The notes beneath the pieces were generated by a model. That model was not told where the DNA came from. It was given only the letters and a program-made list of their open reading frames with translations, and did no database searches. From NCBI GenBank assembly GCA_965204165.1, contig OZ241969.1, forward strand, positions 434,001 through 498,000: DNA of 64,000 bases, in the 5' to 3' direction. Positions 1-8,993 of this stretch are shown piece by piece (the first letter of the stretch is position 1; every line of letters starts with the position of its first letter). A program made the position numbers and the translations under genes. This stretch comes from VYFG01 sp965204165 (lineage in GTDB: Bacteria > Pseudomonadota > Gammaproteobacteria > Arenicellales > Poriferihabitantaceae).

Positions 1-3000
1 TCTTCCGTTTCCTCAGTTTCCTCCGAGTCCTGGGACTCCCCGTCGGGCTCCTCATCCGGAGGTTCCCCGGCATCGGATTCCCCGGCCGCCGCCTGCACGG
101 ACCCGTCCCCGCCGTCACCGGGTTTTGGTGCCTCCTCATCGGCATCAGGCGCACCCGCGCTTTCCTCGCGGGGTTCCTCTTCCCCGGCATCATCCGGATC
201 CGGGGACGGAGCGTCGGCGGCTTCTTCCGGCCCGGCTGCGGGCTCCTCGTGCAGGGGGACTTCGCCGGTAAAGAGCGGATTGTTCGGGCTCACTTCCTTG
301 CCCATGGCGATGATCCTGTCCCAGTTGACATTCCGGGACAGACCGCCCCGCGCCCGCAGTTCGTCCGCCAGGGAGTCGAAGGCCCACCGGTCGTCCTGCA
401 TGTGGTAGATCGCCAGCAACTTTTCCGCCAGTTCTCCCCGTTCGGGATCCACGGACCAGGCGTCCTTGAGCACCTCGATGGCCTGTTCGATCCGGTCATA
501 CTCCAGATAGACGTCCGCCTCCACCACCGGGTCGATCTCCCCGGACGGACCCCCTTCGCCGGTCACTTCGGCACTGGCCGCGGCGTCTTCCGCGCCCTCG
601 TCCACCGAACCGGCATCTGCGGTTTCCTGCGGCGCCTGGTCCCTTGCGGGTTCACTTCCGGCAGCGTCGTGCATCGACCGGGCCTGGGTTCCGGATTCCG
701 GTGGGGATTCCTCGTCGGACGAGCCGGGATCGCCGTCATCGGACATCCTGCGCGCCTTACGGCGCTGCCATACGAATAGTGCGGCCAGGAGCGCCAGGAG
801 GCCTACCGCGATCTTCGGGCCATAGTCCGGCAGGATGGCGAATACGTTCTTGATCCAGTCCAGCAAGCCGTCCCGGGTCGCTACGGGGACCGGCTCCCCG
901 TATCCGTCATCCGTGGCCACCGCGCTCACGGGCTCCGCCTCCGGGGCCTCGGCAGGCTCCGGCTGGGTGCCGGACACCGTCACGGCAACCTGGGGTTCCT
1001 CTTCAGGCTCCTCCGGTGCCGTAACCGCCGGGTCCACGGTCACCGCCGGGGTTTCATCTTCGGCGGGCGCCGTATCCTGCTGCGCCAGCAGGATTTCATC
1101 GGTTTCGGCGGCGGCCTCCGGTTCCGCATCGGCTTCCGCAATTTCCGCGGGCTCTTCCGGTGCGGCCTCATCCTCGGGAATCCCGACCGTCTCCACCACT
1201 TCGTCGTCACCGGCAACACCACTCACCATCGGCTCGGCGGATTCCCCGGCCGGGGGTTCAGTGGTGTCGTCATCGGCCTGAACGGCCACCTCGCCGGCAG
1301 GCGCTTCTTTCGCTTCTTCCGGTTCTTCCAGTGCCGGAACCGCCGGGTCCACGGTCACCGCCATGGATTCTTCTTCGGCGGGCGCCGTATCCTGCTGCGC
1401 CAGCAGGATTTCTTCAGTTTCGGCAGCGGGTTCCGCATCGGTCGCAGTAACTTCCGCGGGCTCCTCCGGGGCATCCTGGTCCTCGGGAATCTTGACGATC
1501 TCCACCACTCCGTCGGCACCGGCAACACCACTCACCATCGGCTCAGCGGAATCCAGGGACGGGAGTTCGGCAGTGCCGTCATCGGCCTCGGCGGCCATCT
1601 CGACGGCAGGCGCCTCATCCGGCTCTGCCGGTTCCGGAACTGCCGGGTCCATGGGTGCCGCCAGGGGTTCATCTTCGGCGGGCGCCTGGTCCTCGGGAAT
1701 CTTGACTGTCTCCACTACTCCGTCGTCATCGGCAACACCGCTCACCATCGGCTCGGTGGATTCCAGGGCCGACAGTTCAGCGGTGCCGTCATCGGCCTGG
1801 GCGGCCACTTCGACGGCAGGCGCCTCTTCCATGGCTTCAGCAGTCTCCGGTTGGGTACCGGGCTCCGCCATGGCAACCTGGAGCTCCTCTTCCGGCTCCG
1901 CCGGGGCCGGAACAGCAGCATCTCCGGTTACTGCCAGGACCTCATCTTCGGCAGGCGCCGTATCCTGCTGCGCCAGCTGGATTTCATCGGTTTCGGCGGC
2001 GGCCCCGGGTTCCGCATCGGCGGCAGAAACTTCCGCAGGCTCCTCCGAAGCATCCTGGTCCTCGGGAATCTTGACGATCTCCGCCACGCCAGCGGCACCG
2101 CTCACCAGTGCACCGGCGGCATCGAGGGCCGGAAGTTCAGCGGTGCCGTCATCGGCCTCGGCGGCCACCTCGCCGGCAGGCGCCTCTTCGACCTCGACAG
2201 TCTCCGGTTGGGTACCGGGCTCCACCATGGCAACCTGGAGTTCCTCGTCCGGTTCCGCCGGTTCCGGAACTGCCGCATCCCCGGTTACCGCCGGGATCTC
2301 ATCTTCGGCGGGCGCCGTATCCTGCTGCGCCAGCAGGATTTCATCAGTGCCGGTGGCGGCGTCGGGCTCCGCGTCAGCCGCGGAAATTTCCACGGGTTCC
2401 TCCGGAGCGGCAACCTGGTCCTCGGAGACTTCGGCCGTCTCCACCATCCCGTCGTCATCGGCGACACCGCTCACCTGCTGTTCGGTGGACTCCAGGGCCG
2501 GGGTTTCAGTGGTGCCGTCGTCGGTCTGCGCGCTCTCCGGGAGACCGGGATCCTCTTCCTGTTCACCCGCGGCGCGGCTCTGGGCGGTGGCAAGAGGAAC
2601 ATTTTCCACCTCAAGCAGGGTGGAGATGTCCCCCGTCTGTTCCTGCATCTGCTGCAGGTTTTCCTGCACGTTCCGGGTCTCCTCGCCGCTCGCGAGGAGC
2701 GTTTCATCCATTTGCGCCAGCTCGGATTCCAGGGCCTTGAGCAGCGCCTGGGCGTCGTCATCCTCCGACACCGCCTCGGGGTCGGCCTGCTGGCTGATGG
2801 TCAACTGCGCGCCCGCAGGTTCCTCGACCGCGGGGGCGGGCTCTTCCGTAACCTCGACTTCAGGGATTTCCGAGGGGGTCTCCACGGGCTCAGTGACCTG
2901 GCCGGGGTCCGCTACATCCGCCTGGACCGGTTCGGCCGCATCGGGGACGGGCTCCTCCGCGACTTCCGCCTCCGGTTGCTCGACGGCCGCCGGCTCCTCT

Positions 3001-3896
3001 TCCGTCACCGCAGACGGGGCGGCCTCGGGTTCTGCCGCCTCCGGTTCGGTCACGGTGTCGACGATCTGCGGCTCCGGCTCCGGTTCCGGCGCCGGGTCGG
3101 GATCAGCCCGCCGCTGACGGACACTTTCCTGGTACGCGGTGAACTGGTCCAGCTGTTCGGAGTACGCGGCCACCGATTCGCTGTAGGACACCGTCCTGAT
3201 TTCGTCGAACGTGGGAAGCCTGAGTACCGCACCGCTGCGGATCAGGTTCATGTTTTCGTTGATGAAGGCTCTGGGATTTTTCCTGAACACGGAAAGGTAG
3301 GCCCGGAACCGATGGAGATCTTCGGGCACATTCATCCAAAGGACGATGTGCGACAGGGTGTGGCCGCTTTCCACCACGAACTCCTCGCCCGGAACCGCAA
3401 CCGGCCGGGTGTCCTCCCCGGCGGTATCTTCCGTGCTCTCGTCATCCTCCTCCACGCTCCCGACGGAAACCGACGTCGCGGAAGGTGCAGCGGCCAGCGA
3501 CGCGGTGTATTCCCGGACCACCCTACCGCCCGCCCATGTCGCGGCAACCAGCAACCCGAGGGAAACATCGTCGACCGCCTCCTGCGTGGTGATCACGACC
3601 TGGTAGCCGCCCTGGTCAAGCGGCACCAGCGCGAATTCCATGGCATCGGCCAGCGACGGGTATTCCACGCCCGCAACGGCGAAATCCGACCGGCCGGCCA
3701 GGGACACGTCCAGGGTTTCAGCCTCGGAAGCGCTGACCGAGTGCACCTCGATGACGAGCCTCAGCGGCTCCCCGGGGCCGGACTCCACGCTGAGGTCGCC
3801 AAGACCGAGCGCCTGCGCCGTACCGGGCATCACCCCGGCGGCGAATATCAATACAGCGGCAAGAAACGCCGCCGGTCTGGAAAGAAGATCAAACAT
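1..3896 (-). CDS. fimV: FimV-family polar/peptidoglycan-binding protein, C-terminus cut by window edge
   Basis: The reading frame stays open from the ATG at 3896 to the window edge, about 1,298 codons. It starts with a signal peptide, followed by the FimV N-terminal signature (ALGLGDLSVESGPGEPL). A LysM-like segment near residues 180-215 (GHTLSHIVLWMNVPEDL) should bind peptidoglycan. A short glutamine/leucine-rich coiled coil follows near residues 380-420. Then comes a very long acidic Ala/Glu/Pro/Val region with internal repeats, one transmembrane helix (about residues 1015-1037) and an acidic cytoplasmic part with TPR-like sequence. FimV organises the cell pole, type IV pili and twitching in Pseudomonas; that role is inferred here from family knowledge. 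The gene lies 96 bp downstream of leuD. In Pseudomonas leuB and asd separate them, and both are absent here. Confidence 0.92.
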   Translation of the reverse strand, partial: MFDLLSRPAAFLAAVLIFAAGVMPGTAQALGLGDLSVESGPGEPLRLVIEVHSVSASEAETLDVSLAGRSDFAVAGVEYPSLADAMEFALVPLDQGGYQVVITTQEAVDDVSLGLLVAATWAGGRVVREYTASLAAAPSATSVSVGSVEEDDESTEDTAGEDTRPVAVPGEEFVVESGHTLSHIVLWMNVPEDLHRFRAYLSVFRKNPRAFINENMNLIRSGAVLRLPTFDEIRTVSYSESVAAYSEQLDQFTAYQESVRQRRADPDPAPEPEPEPQIVDTVTEPEAAEPEAAPSAVTEEEPAAVEQPEAEVAEEPVPDAAEPVQADVADPGQVTEPVETPSEIPEVEVTEEPAPAVEEPAGAQLTISQQADPEAVSEDDDAQALLKALESELAQMDETLLASGEETRNVQENLQQMQEQTGDISTLLEVENVPLATAQSRAAGEQEEDPGLPESAQTDDGTTETPALESTEQQVSGVADDDGMVETAEVSEDQVAAPEEPVEISAADAEPDAATGTDEILLAQQDTAPAEDEIPAVTGDAAVPEPAEPDEELQVAMVEPGTQPETVEVEEAPAGEVAAEADDGTAELPALDAAGALVSGAAGVAEIVKIPEDQDASEEPAEVSAADAEPGAAAETDEIQLAQQDTAPAEDEVLAVTGDAAVPAPAEPEEELQVAMAEPGTQPETAEAMEEAPAVEVAAQADDGTAELSALESTEPMVSGVADDDGVVETVKIPEDQAPAEDEPLAAPMDPAVPEPAEPDEAPAVEMAAEADDGTAELPSLDSAEPMVSGVAGADGVVEIVKIPEDQDAPEEPAEVTATDAEPAAETEEILLAQQDTAPAEEESMAVTVDPAVPALEEPEEAKEAPAGEVAVQADDDTTEPPAGESAEPMVSGVAGDDEVVETVGIPEDEAAPEEPAEIAEADAEPEAAAETDEILLAQQDTAPAEDETPAVTVDPAVTAPEEPEEEPQVAVTVSGTQPEPAEAPEAEPVSAVATDDGYGEPVPVATRDGLLDWIKNVFAILPDYGPKIAVGLLALLAALFVWQRRKARRMSDDGDPGSSDEESPPESGTQARSMHDAAGSEPARDQAPQETADAGSVDEGAEDAAASAEVTGEGGPSGEIDPVVEADVYLEYDRIEQAIEVLKDAWSVDPERGELAEKLLAIYHMQDDRWAFDSLADELRARGGLSRNVNWDRIIAMGKEVSPNNPLFTGEVPLHEEPAAGPEEAADAPSPDPDDAGEEEPREESAGAPDADEEAPKPGDGGDGSVQAAAGESDAGEPPDEEPDGESQDSEETEETE
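1050..2500 (-). repeat. Degenerate in-frame repeats inside fimV
   Basis: The acidic linker of FimV is built from imperfect repeats of about 105-120 codons. Each contains a block like EILLAQQDTAPAEDE, a block like AVTVDPAVPAPEEPEEE and a block like ESAEPMVSGVAGDDGVVE. Copies of the first block lie near 1058-1100, 1375-1417, 1945-1990 and 2305-2350. A shorter partial copy lies near 1671-1710. The DNA copies are nearly identical over 40-60 bases, which suggests recent duplication or gene conversion and makes the segment prone to length change. Confidence 0.85.
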
Positions 3897-3992
3897 TATT
3901 CACGATGCATGTTACTGCACTCTATAGTATTTCCCCTACGCCCGGTCATGCCGACGCCCGGAACCGATCGGCCGCCCGGGGGACAAAGCGTT

Positions 3993-4631
3993 CTACATGA
4001 ACAGCCAAGGCGCCTCCTCCCGACGCCGCTCTTCGTACTGCCTGATCGCCTCGGCCCTCTCGAGCGTCAGCCCGATGTCATCAAGACCGTTCACAAGACA
4101 GTGCTTGCGAAACGGTTCCACGTCAAAATGCAGCGCCTCGCCGTCCGGGAGTTCAACGGTCTGTTCCGGCAGATCGACCTTCAGCCTGTACCCTGGTTGT
4201 TCGAAAACCCGGGCAAACAGGTCGTTCACCGTATTTTCATCCAGAACTACCGGCAACAGGCCGTTCTTGAAGCAATTGTTGAAGAAAATGTCGGCGAAGC
4301 TTGGTCCGATGATGCAGCGGATCCCGAAATCCTCCAGCGCCCATGGCGCATGCTCGCGGGAAGAGCCGCAGCCGAAGTTCTCCCGCGCAAGGAGAATCGA
4401 GGCGCCCCGGTAGCGTTCCTGGTTGAGGACGAAGTCCGGATTGGTCGGACGCGTCGAATTGTCCATGCCCGGTTCCCCGTGATCCAGGTAGCGCCACTCG
4501 TCGAACAGGTTCGGCCCGAACCCGGAGCGCTTGATGGATTTCAGGAACTGCTTGGGAATGATGGCGTCGGTATCCACGTTGGCCCTGTCCAGGGGCACCA
4601 CTAGGCCGTCCAGCACCGTGAAGGCGTTCAT
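3993..4631 (-). CDS. leuD: 3-isopropylmalate dehydratase small subunit
   Basis: The 212-residue product has the usual LeuD length and begins MNAFTVLDGLVVPLDRANVD. It carries the swivel-domain motif ENFGCGSSREHAPWAL near residue 85. With LeuC it isomerises 2-isopropylmalate to 3-isopropylmalate in leucine synthesis in the cytoplasm. Its ATG overlaps the leuC stop in an ATGA arrangement, so the two are translationally coupled and expressed as one unit. I chose the ATG at 4631 because it gives the family N-terminus; a longer frame upstream is only leuC read out of frame. Confidence 0.97.
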   Translation of the reverse strand: MNAFTVLDGLVVPLDRANVDTDAIIPKQFLKSIKRSGFGPNLFDEWRYLDHGEPGMDNSTRPTNPDFVLNQERYRGASILLARENFGCGSSREHAPWALEDFGIRCIIGPSFADIFFNNCFKNGLLPVVLDENTVNDLFARVFEQPGYRLKVDLPEQTVELPDGEALHFDVEPFRKHCLVNGLDDIGLTLERAEAIRQYEERRREEAPWLFM

Positions 4632-6031
4632 CCGAGTTCCTCCGGCGTGGTGAAATGGCCGGCCACCGCGGCGGCCGCGGCCATGGCGGGCGAGACCAGG
4701 TGGGTGCGGCCGCCCTGCCCCTGGCGGCCCTCGAAATTCCGGTTGGATGTGGAAGCGCAGCGCTCCCCGGGACCCAGGCGGTCCGCGTTCATCGCCAGGC
4801 ACATGGAACAGCCGGGATTGCGCCATTCAAAGCCGGCGTCGATGAATATCCGGTTGAGGCCCTCCTCCTCGGCCTGGCGTTTGACCAGCCCCGAGCCGGG
4901 CACCACGAGGGCCTGCTTGACGTCGGGATGGACATGCTGCCCCTCGACCACGCCGGCCGCCTCGCGCAGGTCCTCGATGCGGCTGTTCGTGCACGAGCCG
5001 ATGAATATGTGGTCGGGGCGGATGTCCCGGATCCGGGTGCCGGCCTCGAGGCCCATGTACTTGAGCGCCCGGCCGATCCCCTCCCGCGCCACCTTGTCCC
5101 CGGAATCCTCCGGGTCCGGCACGACGCCGTCGATGTCGGTCACCATTTCCGGCGAGGTGCCCCAGGTCACCTGGGGCCGGATGGCGTCTCCGTCGAGGAT
5201 CACCTCGCGGTCGAAGACCGCGTCGTCGTCACTGCGAAGATCGCGCCAGGCTGTCTCCGCCCGGCGCCACATCTCGCCTTCGGGGGCATAGGGCCGGCCC
5301 TTCAGATAATCCAGCGTGGTGTCGTCCACGGCAATCATTCCCGCGCGGGCGCCGGCCTCGATGGCCATGTTGCAGACCGTCATCCGCGCCTCCATGCTCA
5401 GAGCCTCGATCACCGAACCGCCGAACTCGATGGCGTGCCCCGTGCCGCCCGCGGTGCCGATCCGGCCGATGATGGCCAGGATGACGTCCTTGGACCCGAT
5501 CCCGGGCCGGAGTCTGCCCTCCACGCGGACGCGCATGTTTTTCGACTTGCGCTGTATCAGGCACTGGGTCGCCATCACGTGCTCCACTTCCGACGTGCCG
5601 ATGCCGAAGGCCAGCGCGCCGAACGCGCCGTGGGTCGCGGTATGGGAGTCGCCGCAGACGATGGTCATGCCCGGCAGGGTGATGCCCTGCTCGGGGCCGA
5701 TCACGTGCACGATGCCCTGGCGCGGGTCACCCATGCCGAATTCCGTGATCCCGAAGTGATTGCAGTTCCGGTCCAGGGTGACCACCTGGAGCCGCGACAC
5801 CGGGTCGTCGATCTCCGTGTTGTCCGTGGTGGTGGGAATGTTGTGATCCGGAACCGCCACCATACTGGCGGTGCGCCAGGGCTTGCGCCCGGCCAGATGC
5901 AGCCCCTCGAACGCCTGGGGCGAGGTGACCTCGTGCACCAGGTGACGGTCGATATAGATCAGCGAAGTGCCGTCTTCCTCCGTGTGGATGACGTGCTGGT
6001 CCCAAAGCTTGTCGTACAGGGTTCTTCCCAT
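4628..6031 (-). CDS. leuC: 3-isopropylmalate dehydratase large subunit
   Basis: This 467-residue aconitase-fold enzyme starts MGRTLYDKLWDQHVIH, as LeuC proteins do. The three cysteines that hold the [4Fe-4S] cluster are visible in FIGSCTNSR (about residue 347) and GCSMCLAMN (about residues 405-415). GDSHTATHGAFGALAFGIGT is the substrate-domain signature. It works with the downstream, overlapping leuD in leucine synthesis. The gene follows aroC after 101 bp, room for its own promoter, although I see no convincing -35/-10 pair. Confidence 0.97.
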   Translation of the reverse strand: MGRTLYDKLWDQHVIHTEEDGTSLIYIDRHLVHEVTSPQAFEGLHLAGRKPWRTASMVAVPDHNIPTTTDNTEIDDPVSRLQVVTLDRNCNHFGITEFGMGDPRQGIVHVIGPEQGITLPGMTIVCGDSHTATHGAFGALAFGIGTSEVEHVMATQCLIQRKSKNMRVRVEGRLRPGIGSKDVILAIIGRIGTAGGTGHAIEFGGSVIEALSMEARMTVCNMAIEAGARAGMIAVDDTTLDYLKGRPYAPEGEMWRRAETAWRDLRSDDDAVFDREVILDGDAIRPQVTWGTSPEMVTDIDGVVPDPEDSGDKVAREGIGRALKYMGLEAGTRIRDIRPDHIFIGSCTNSRIEDLREAAGVVEGQHVHPDVKQALVVPGSGLVKRQAEEEGLNRIFIDAGFEWRNPGCSMCLAMNADRLGPGERCASTSNRNFEGRQGQGGRTHLVSPAMAAAAAVAGHFTTPEELG

Positions 6032-6132
6032 CCGTTGCGGCCGATGATGCTGAATCAAACCGGAAATTTTAGCACATGGCGGCCTCGCCACCCTTTCGCC
6101 AGAAGGATGACACAAGATTGCCGATCAGCCCC

Positions 6133-7209
6133 TTACCGCTCCGGGGAACTGCCGTTCTGCGCCCGGTCGCGCAGGGCATGGTCCATCAGCACCAGCGCCA
6201 GCATGGCCTCGACGATGGGGACCGCCCGGAGCCCGACGCACGGGTCGTGCCGGCCCGGCGTGCTCACGTCCACCGGCTGGTTGTCGAGGTCCACCGTGCG
6301 TCCGGGCAAAAGGATGCTCGAGGTGGGCTTGAATGCCACCCGGGCCACGATATCCTGGCCGCTGGAGATGCCGCCGAGGACACCGCCGGCATGGTTGCTG
6401 GCGAAACCGGCCTCGGTGATCTCGTCGCGGTGCTCGGAGCCCCGCTGGCGCACGGCGCCGAACCCGGCGCCGATCTCCACGCCCTTGGTGGCGTTGATGC
6501 TCAGCATGGCCGCGCCGATGTCCGCCTCCAGGCGGCCGAACACCGGCTCCCCCCACCCCACGGGAACGCCGCTGGCCTCCACGAGCACGCCGGCGCCCAC
6601 GGAGTCCCCGGACTTGCGGATGCCCTTGATCAGCTCCTCCAGTTCCGGAACCGCATCCTCGTCGGCCACGAAAAACGGGTTCAGGTTGACCTGGCTCCAG
6701 TCCTTCGGCGGGATGGCCCGTTCGCCGATCTGGTAGACGCATCCGCGGATCTCCACGCCGAACGCCTCGCGGAGATACTTCTTCGCGATGCCCCCGGCGG
6801 CCACCCGGACCGCGGTCTCCCTGGCGGAAGCCCGGCCCCCACCGCGGTAGTCCCTGAGGCCGTACTTCTTCTGGTAGGTGAAATCCGCGTGCCCCGGGCG
6901 GAACCGGTCCCTGATCGTGCTGTAGTCCTTGGAGCGCTGGTTGGTGTTGTGGATCAAAAGGCCGATGGGGGTGCCCGTCGTCACGCCCTCGAACACCCCG
7001 GAGAGAATCTCCACGCGGTCGTCCTCGCGCCGCTGGGTGGTGAACTTGGACTGACCGGGACGGCGCCGGTCCAGGTCCGGCTGCAAATCCTCCTCCGCGT
7101 CCAGAGCCATGCCCGGCGGACAGCCGTCCACCACGCCGCCGATGGCCGGACCATGACTTTCGCCGAAGGTCGTCAGGGTGAAGATCTGTCCGATGGTATT
7201 GCCAGCCAC
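6133..7209 (-). CDS. aroC: Chorismate synthase
   Basis: The 358-residue protein starts at a GTG (VAGNTIGQIFTLTTFGESHG), matching the usual AroC N-terminus; an ATG further upstream would add a non-homologous leader. The family signatures GESHG, RPGHADFTY and the RGGGRASARET segment are intact. It converts 5-enolpyruvylshikimate-3-phosphate to chorismate with reduced FMN, the last common step to aromatic amino acids, folate and ubiquinone. Chorismate feeds trpD and, through 4-hydroxybenzoate, ubiA in this same window. The gene lies on the minus strand upstream of leuCD. Confidence 0.97.
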   Translation of the reverse strand: MAGNTIGQIFTLTTFGESHGPAIGGVVDGCPPGMALDAEEDLQPDLDRRRPGQSKFTTQRREDDRVEILSGVFEGVTTGTPIGLLIHNTNQRSKDYSTIRDRFRPGHADFTYQKKYGLRDYRGGGRASARETAVRVAAGGIAKKYLREAFGVEIRGCVYQIGERAIPPKDWSQVNLNPFFVADEDAVPELEELIKGIRKSGDSVGAGVLVEASGVPVGWGEPVFGRLEADIGAAMLSINATKGVEIGAGFGAVRQRGSEHRDEITEAGFASNHAGGVLGGISSGQDIVARVAFKPTSSILLPGRTVDLDNQPVDVSTPGRHDPCVGLRAVPIVEAMLALVLMDHALRDRAQNGSSPER

Positions 7210-7283
7210 GATGCGGGGGTGCGGTATAGAATTCCGGAAATGTCGCGATGCAAACGGATTGTAGCCGATGGAGCCCGGCCGGC

Positions 7284-7958
7284 CTAAATTTCCGTGACCG
7301 CCTCGGACGGCCAGTCCAGCTCGTCCTCCTCGACGATCCGGGTTTCCGCCAGGGCGAGGCGAATCCATTCGCGGACCGACGGGTCCGCCTCCATGGTGCA
7401 GCAGTAGTCCGCCGCAGTGGCATCCAGCTCCACCGTGACGCTGCGAAACCGCATCACCACTGGGGCGTACATCGCGTCGGCAATGCTGAACCGCCCGAAC
7501 AGCCAGGGCCCCCCGCCCCCGAACCGTTCACGGCAATAGCGCCACACCGCCTGGATCCTGTGCACGTCGCGGGCCGCCGCCTCGCCGAGCCGGTACCCGG
7601 GAAACCGGCGGCGGAGGTTCATCGGCGCCTCGGCGCGAAGGGCGCCGAAACTGGAATGCATCTCCGCGCTCGCGGACCGCGCCGCCGCGCGGGCCGCAGG
7701 ATCCTCCGGCCAGGGCTCCGTTTCCGGAAAGCGCTCGCCCAGGTATTCCAGGATGGCGAGGGAATCCCACACCTCGGAATCGCCGTCGAGCAGCACCGGC
7801 ACCTTGCCGCCGGAAAACCGTTCCGCGAGGATCCGGCGCAGCTCCGCGCCGGACAGGCCGTACCGGTCCACCTCCACCGGCAGTCCATGCTTCTGCACGA
7901 ACAGCCAGGGGCGCATCGACCAGGTGGAATAGTTGCAATCGCCAATGATCAGTCGCAT
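7284..7958 (-). CDS. Glutathione S-transferase family protein
   Basis: The 224-residue product begins MRLIIGDCNYSTWSMRPWL, a thioredoxin-fold N-terminal domain with the Ser-x-x-Ser-like active-site start seen in one bacterial GST subgroup. The cis-proline and glutathione-gamma-glutamyl contact region lies at KVPVLLDGDSEVWDSLAILEYL (about residues 51-73). An all-helical C-terminal domain follows. A conjugation or disulfide-reductase role is likely, but no substrate can be read from sequence. It is divergent from the EamA gene with about 100 bp between start codons. Confidence 0.85.
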   Translation of the reverse strand: MRLIIGDCNYSTWSMRPWLFVQKHGLPVEVDRYGLSGAELRRILAERFSGGKVPVLLDGDSEVWDSLAILEYLGERFPETEPWPEDPAARAAARSASAEMHSSFGALRAEAPMNLRRRFPGYRLGEAAARDVHRIQAVWRYCRERFGGGGPWLFGRFSIADAMYAPVVMRFRSVTVELDATAADYCCTMEADPSVREWIRLALAETRIVEEDELDWPSEAVTEI

Positions 7959-8060
7959 CGCCTGACAGGGCCTCCGCGGGAGTACAATCGGGCCCCCGAG
8001 TGTAACCGTTCCGGACCCGCCCGCATCCCCCTTCAGCCAGCATCTGAATCCGCACAGAAC

Positions 8061-8963
8061 ATGCCTTCAGGCAACCATGTCGACTACCTGCTGCTGGGCG
8101 TGCTCGCCCTGATCTGGAGCACCTCGTTTCTCCTCATCAAGATCGGGGTGACGGGCATGGAGCCGTTCACCCTCACCGCCATCCGCCTGATCATCGCGGC
8201 CGGCGTGCTCCTGCTGGTGCTCCGGCTTTCCGGGCGCCGGCTCGTCGTCACCAGGCCCGCCGTCCGGCTCTATGCCTTCGTCGGCGTTCTCGGAAACGCA
8301 CTGCCCTTTTCCCTGATCAGCCTCGGCGAGGTCACGGTGACCAGTTCCATGGCCGCGGTGCTGATGGGCATCATGCCCGTCGCCACGTTCGTGCTGGCCC
8401 ACCTGCTCATTCCCTCGGAACCCATGACCGCGCGCAAGTTCGTGGGGGTGTCCCTCGGCTTCGGCGGACTGATCGCCCTCGTCGGAATGTCCGCCCTGGG
8501 AACCATCGGCAGCGACCCGCTGGGACAGCTGGCCGTGCTGGGCGGCGCGCTGTGCTATGCCCTGACCGCGGTCTACGTGCGCATCCACGGCATGTTCGGC
8601 ACCCTGGAGGCCGCCACCGGGGCCGGACTGGTGGCCGCGGCCGCCGGCATCCTCTTCGCCTTCTGGCTGGAAGACCCCCTGACCATGACCCCCACGGCGC
8701 CGGCCCTGTGGGCCGCGGTGATCCTGGGCGCCGTCCACACGGCCCTGGCCGCGCTGATCTACTTCCGGACCATCCGCAACCTGAACGCGGTCACCTTCGC
8801 CCAGATCAACTACCTGATCCCGGTGCTGGGCAGCATCTGGGGCATCCTGCTGCTCGGGGAATCCTTCGGTCCGAATGTCGTCATGGCGCTCTGCCTGGTT
8901 CTCGCGGGCATCTACTTCGTGCAGCCGCGCCGGCGCCCGCGGGCGGCGGCCGGCGCACCCTGA
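8061..8963 (+). CDS. DMT-superfamily EamA permease
   Basis: The 300-residue membrane protein has about ten hydrophobic helices arranged as two EamA repeats. The first starts YLLLGVLALIWSTSFLLIKIG and the second LGGALCYALTAVYVRI. Such proteins usually export amino acids or metabolites, including threonine, cysteine pathway products and purines; the substrate here cannot be told. The ATG at 8061 begins the first membrane helix directly and is preferred over longer upstream reading. It ends 30 bp before the convergent ion-channel gene. The GC-rich gap may form a hairpin but has no clear T-run. Confidence 0.88.
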   Translation: MPSGNHVDYLLLGVLALIWSTSFLLIKIGVTGMEPFTLTAIRLIIAAGVLLLVLRLSGRRLVVTRPAVRLYAFVGVLGNALPFSLISLGEVTVTSSMAAVLMGIMPVATFVLAHLLIPSEPMTARKFVGVSLGFGGLIALVGMSALGTIGSDPLGQLAVLGGALCYALTAVYVRIHGMFGTLEAATGAGLVAAAAGILFAFWLEDPLTMTPTAPALWAAVILGAVHTALAALIYFRTIRNLNAVTFAQINYLIPVLGSIWGILLLGESFGPNVVMALCLVLAGIYFVQPRRRPRAAAGAP

Positions 8964-8993
8964 CGCGCGGGGCCCCGGTACCCCGGGGGTCCG

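Noticed and set aside
1851..4604. Long plus-strand open frame (917 codons) opposite fimV and leuD
   Set aside because: It is antisense to well-supported genes, of low complexity where fimV repeats are, and has no recognisable domain; GC-rich third positions keep it open.
4655..6736. Plus-strand open frame (693 codons) opposite leuC and aroC
   Set aside because: It is a shadow of two conserved enzymes and shows no family signature.
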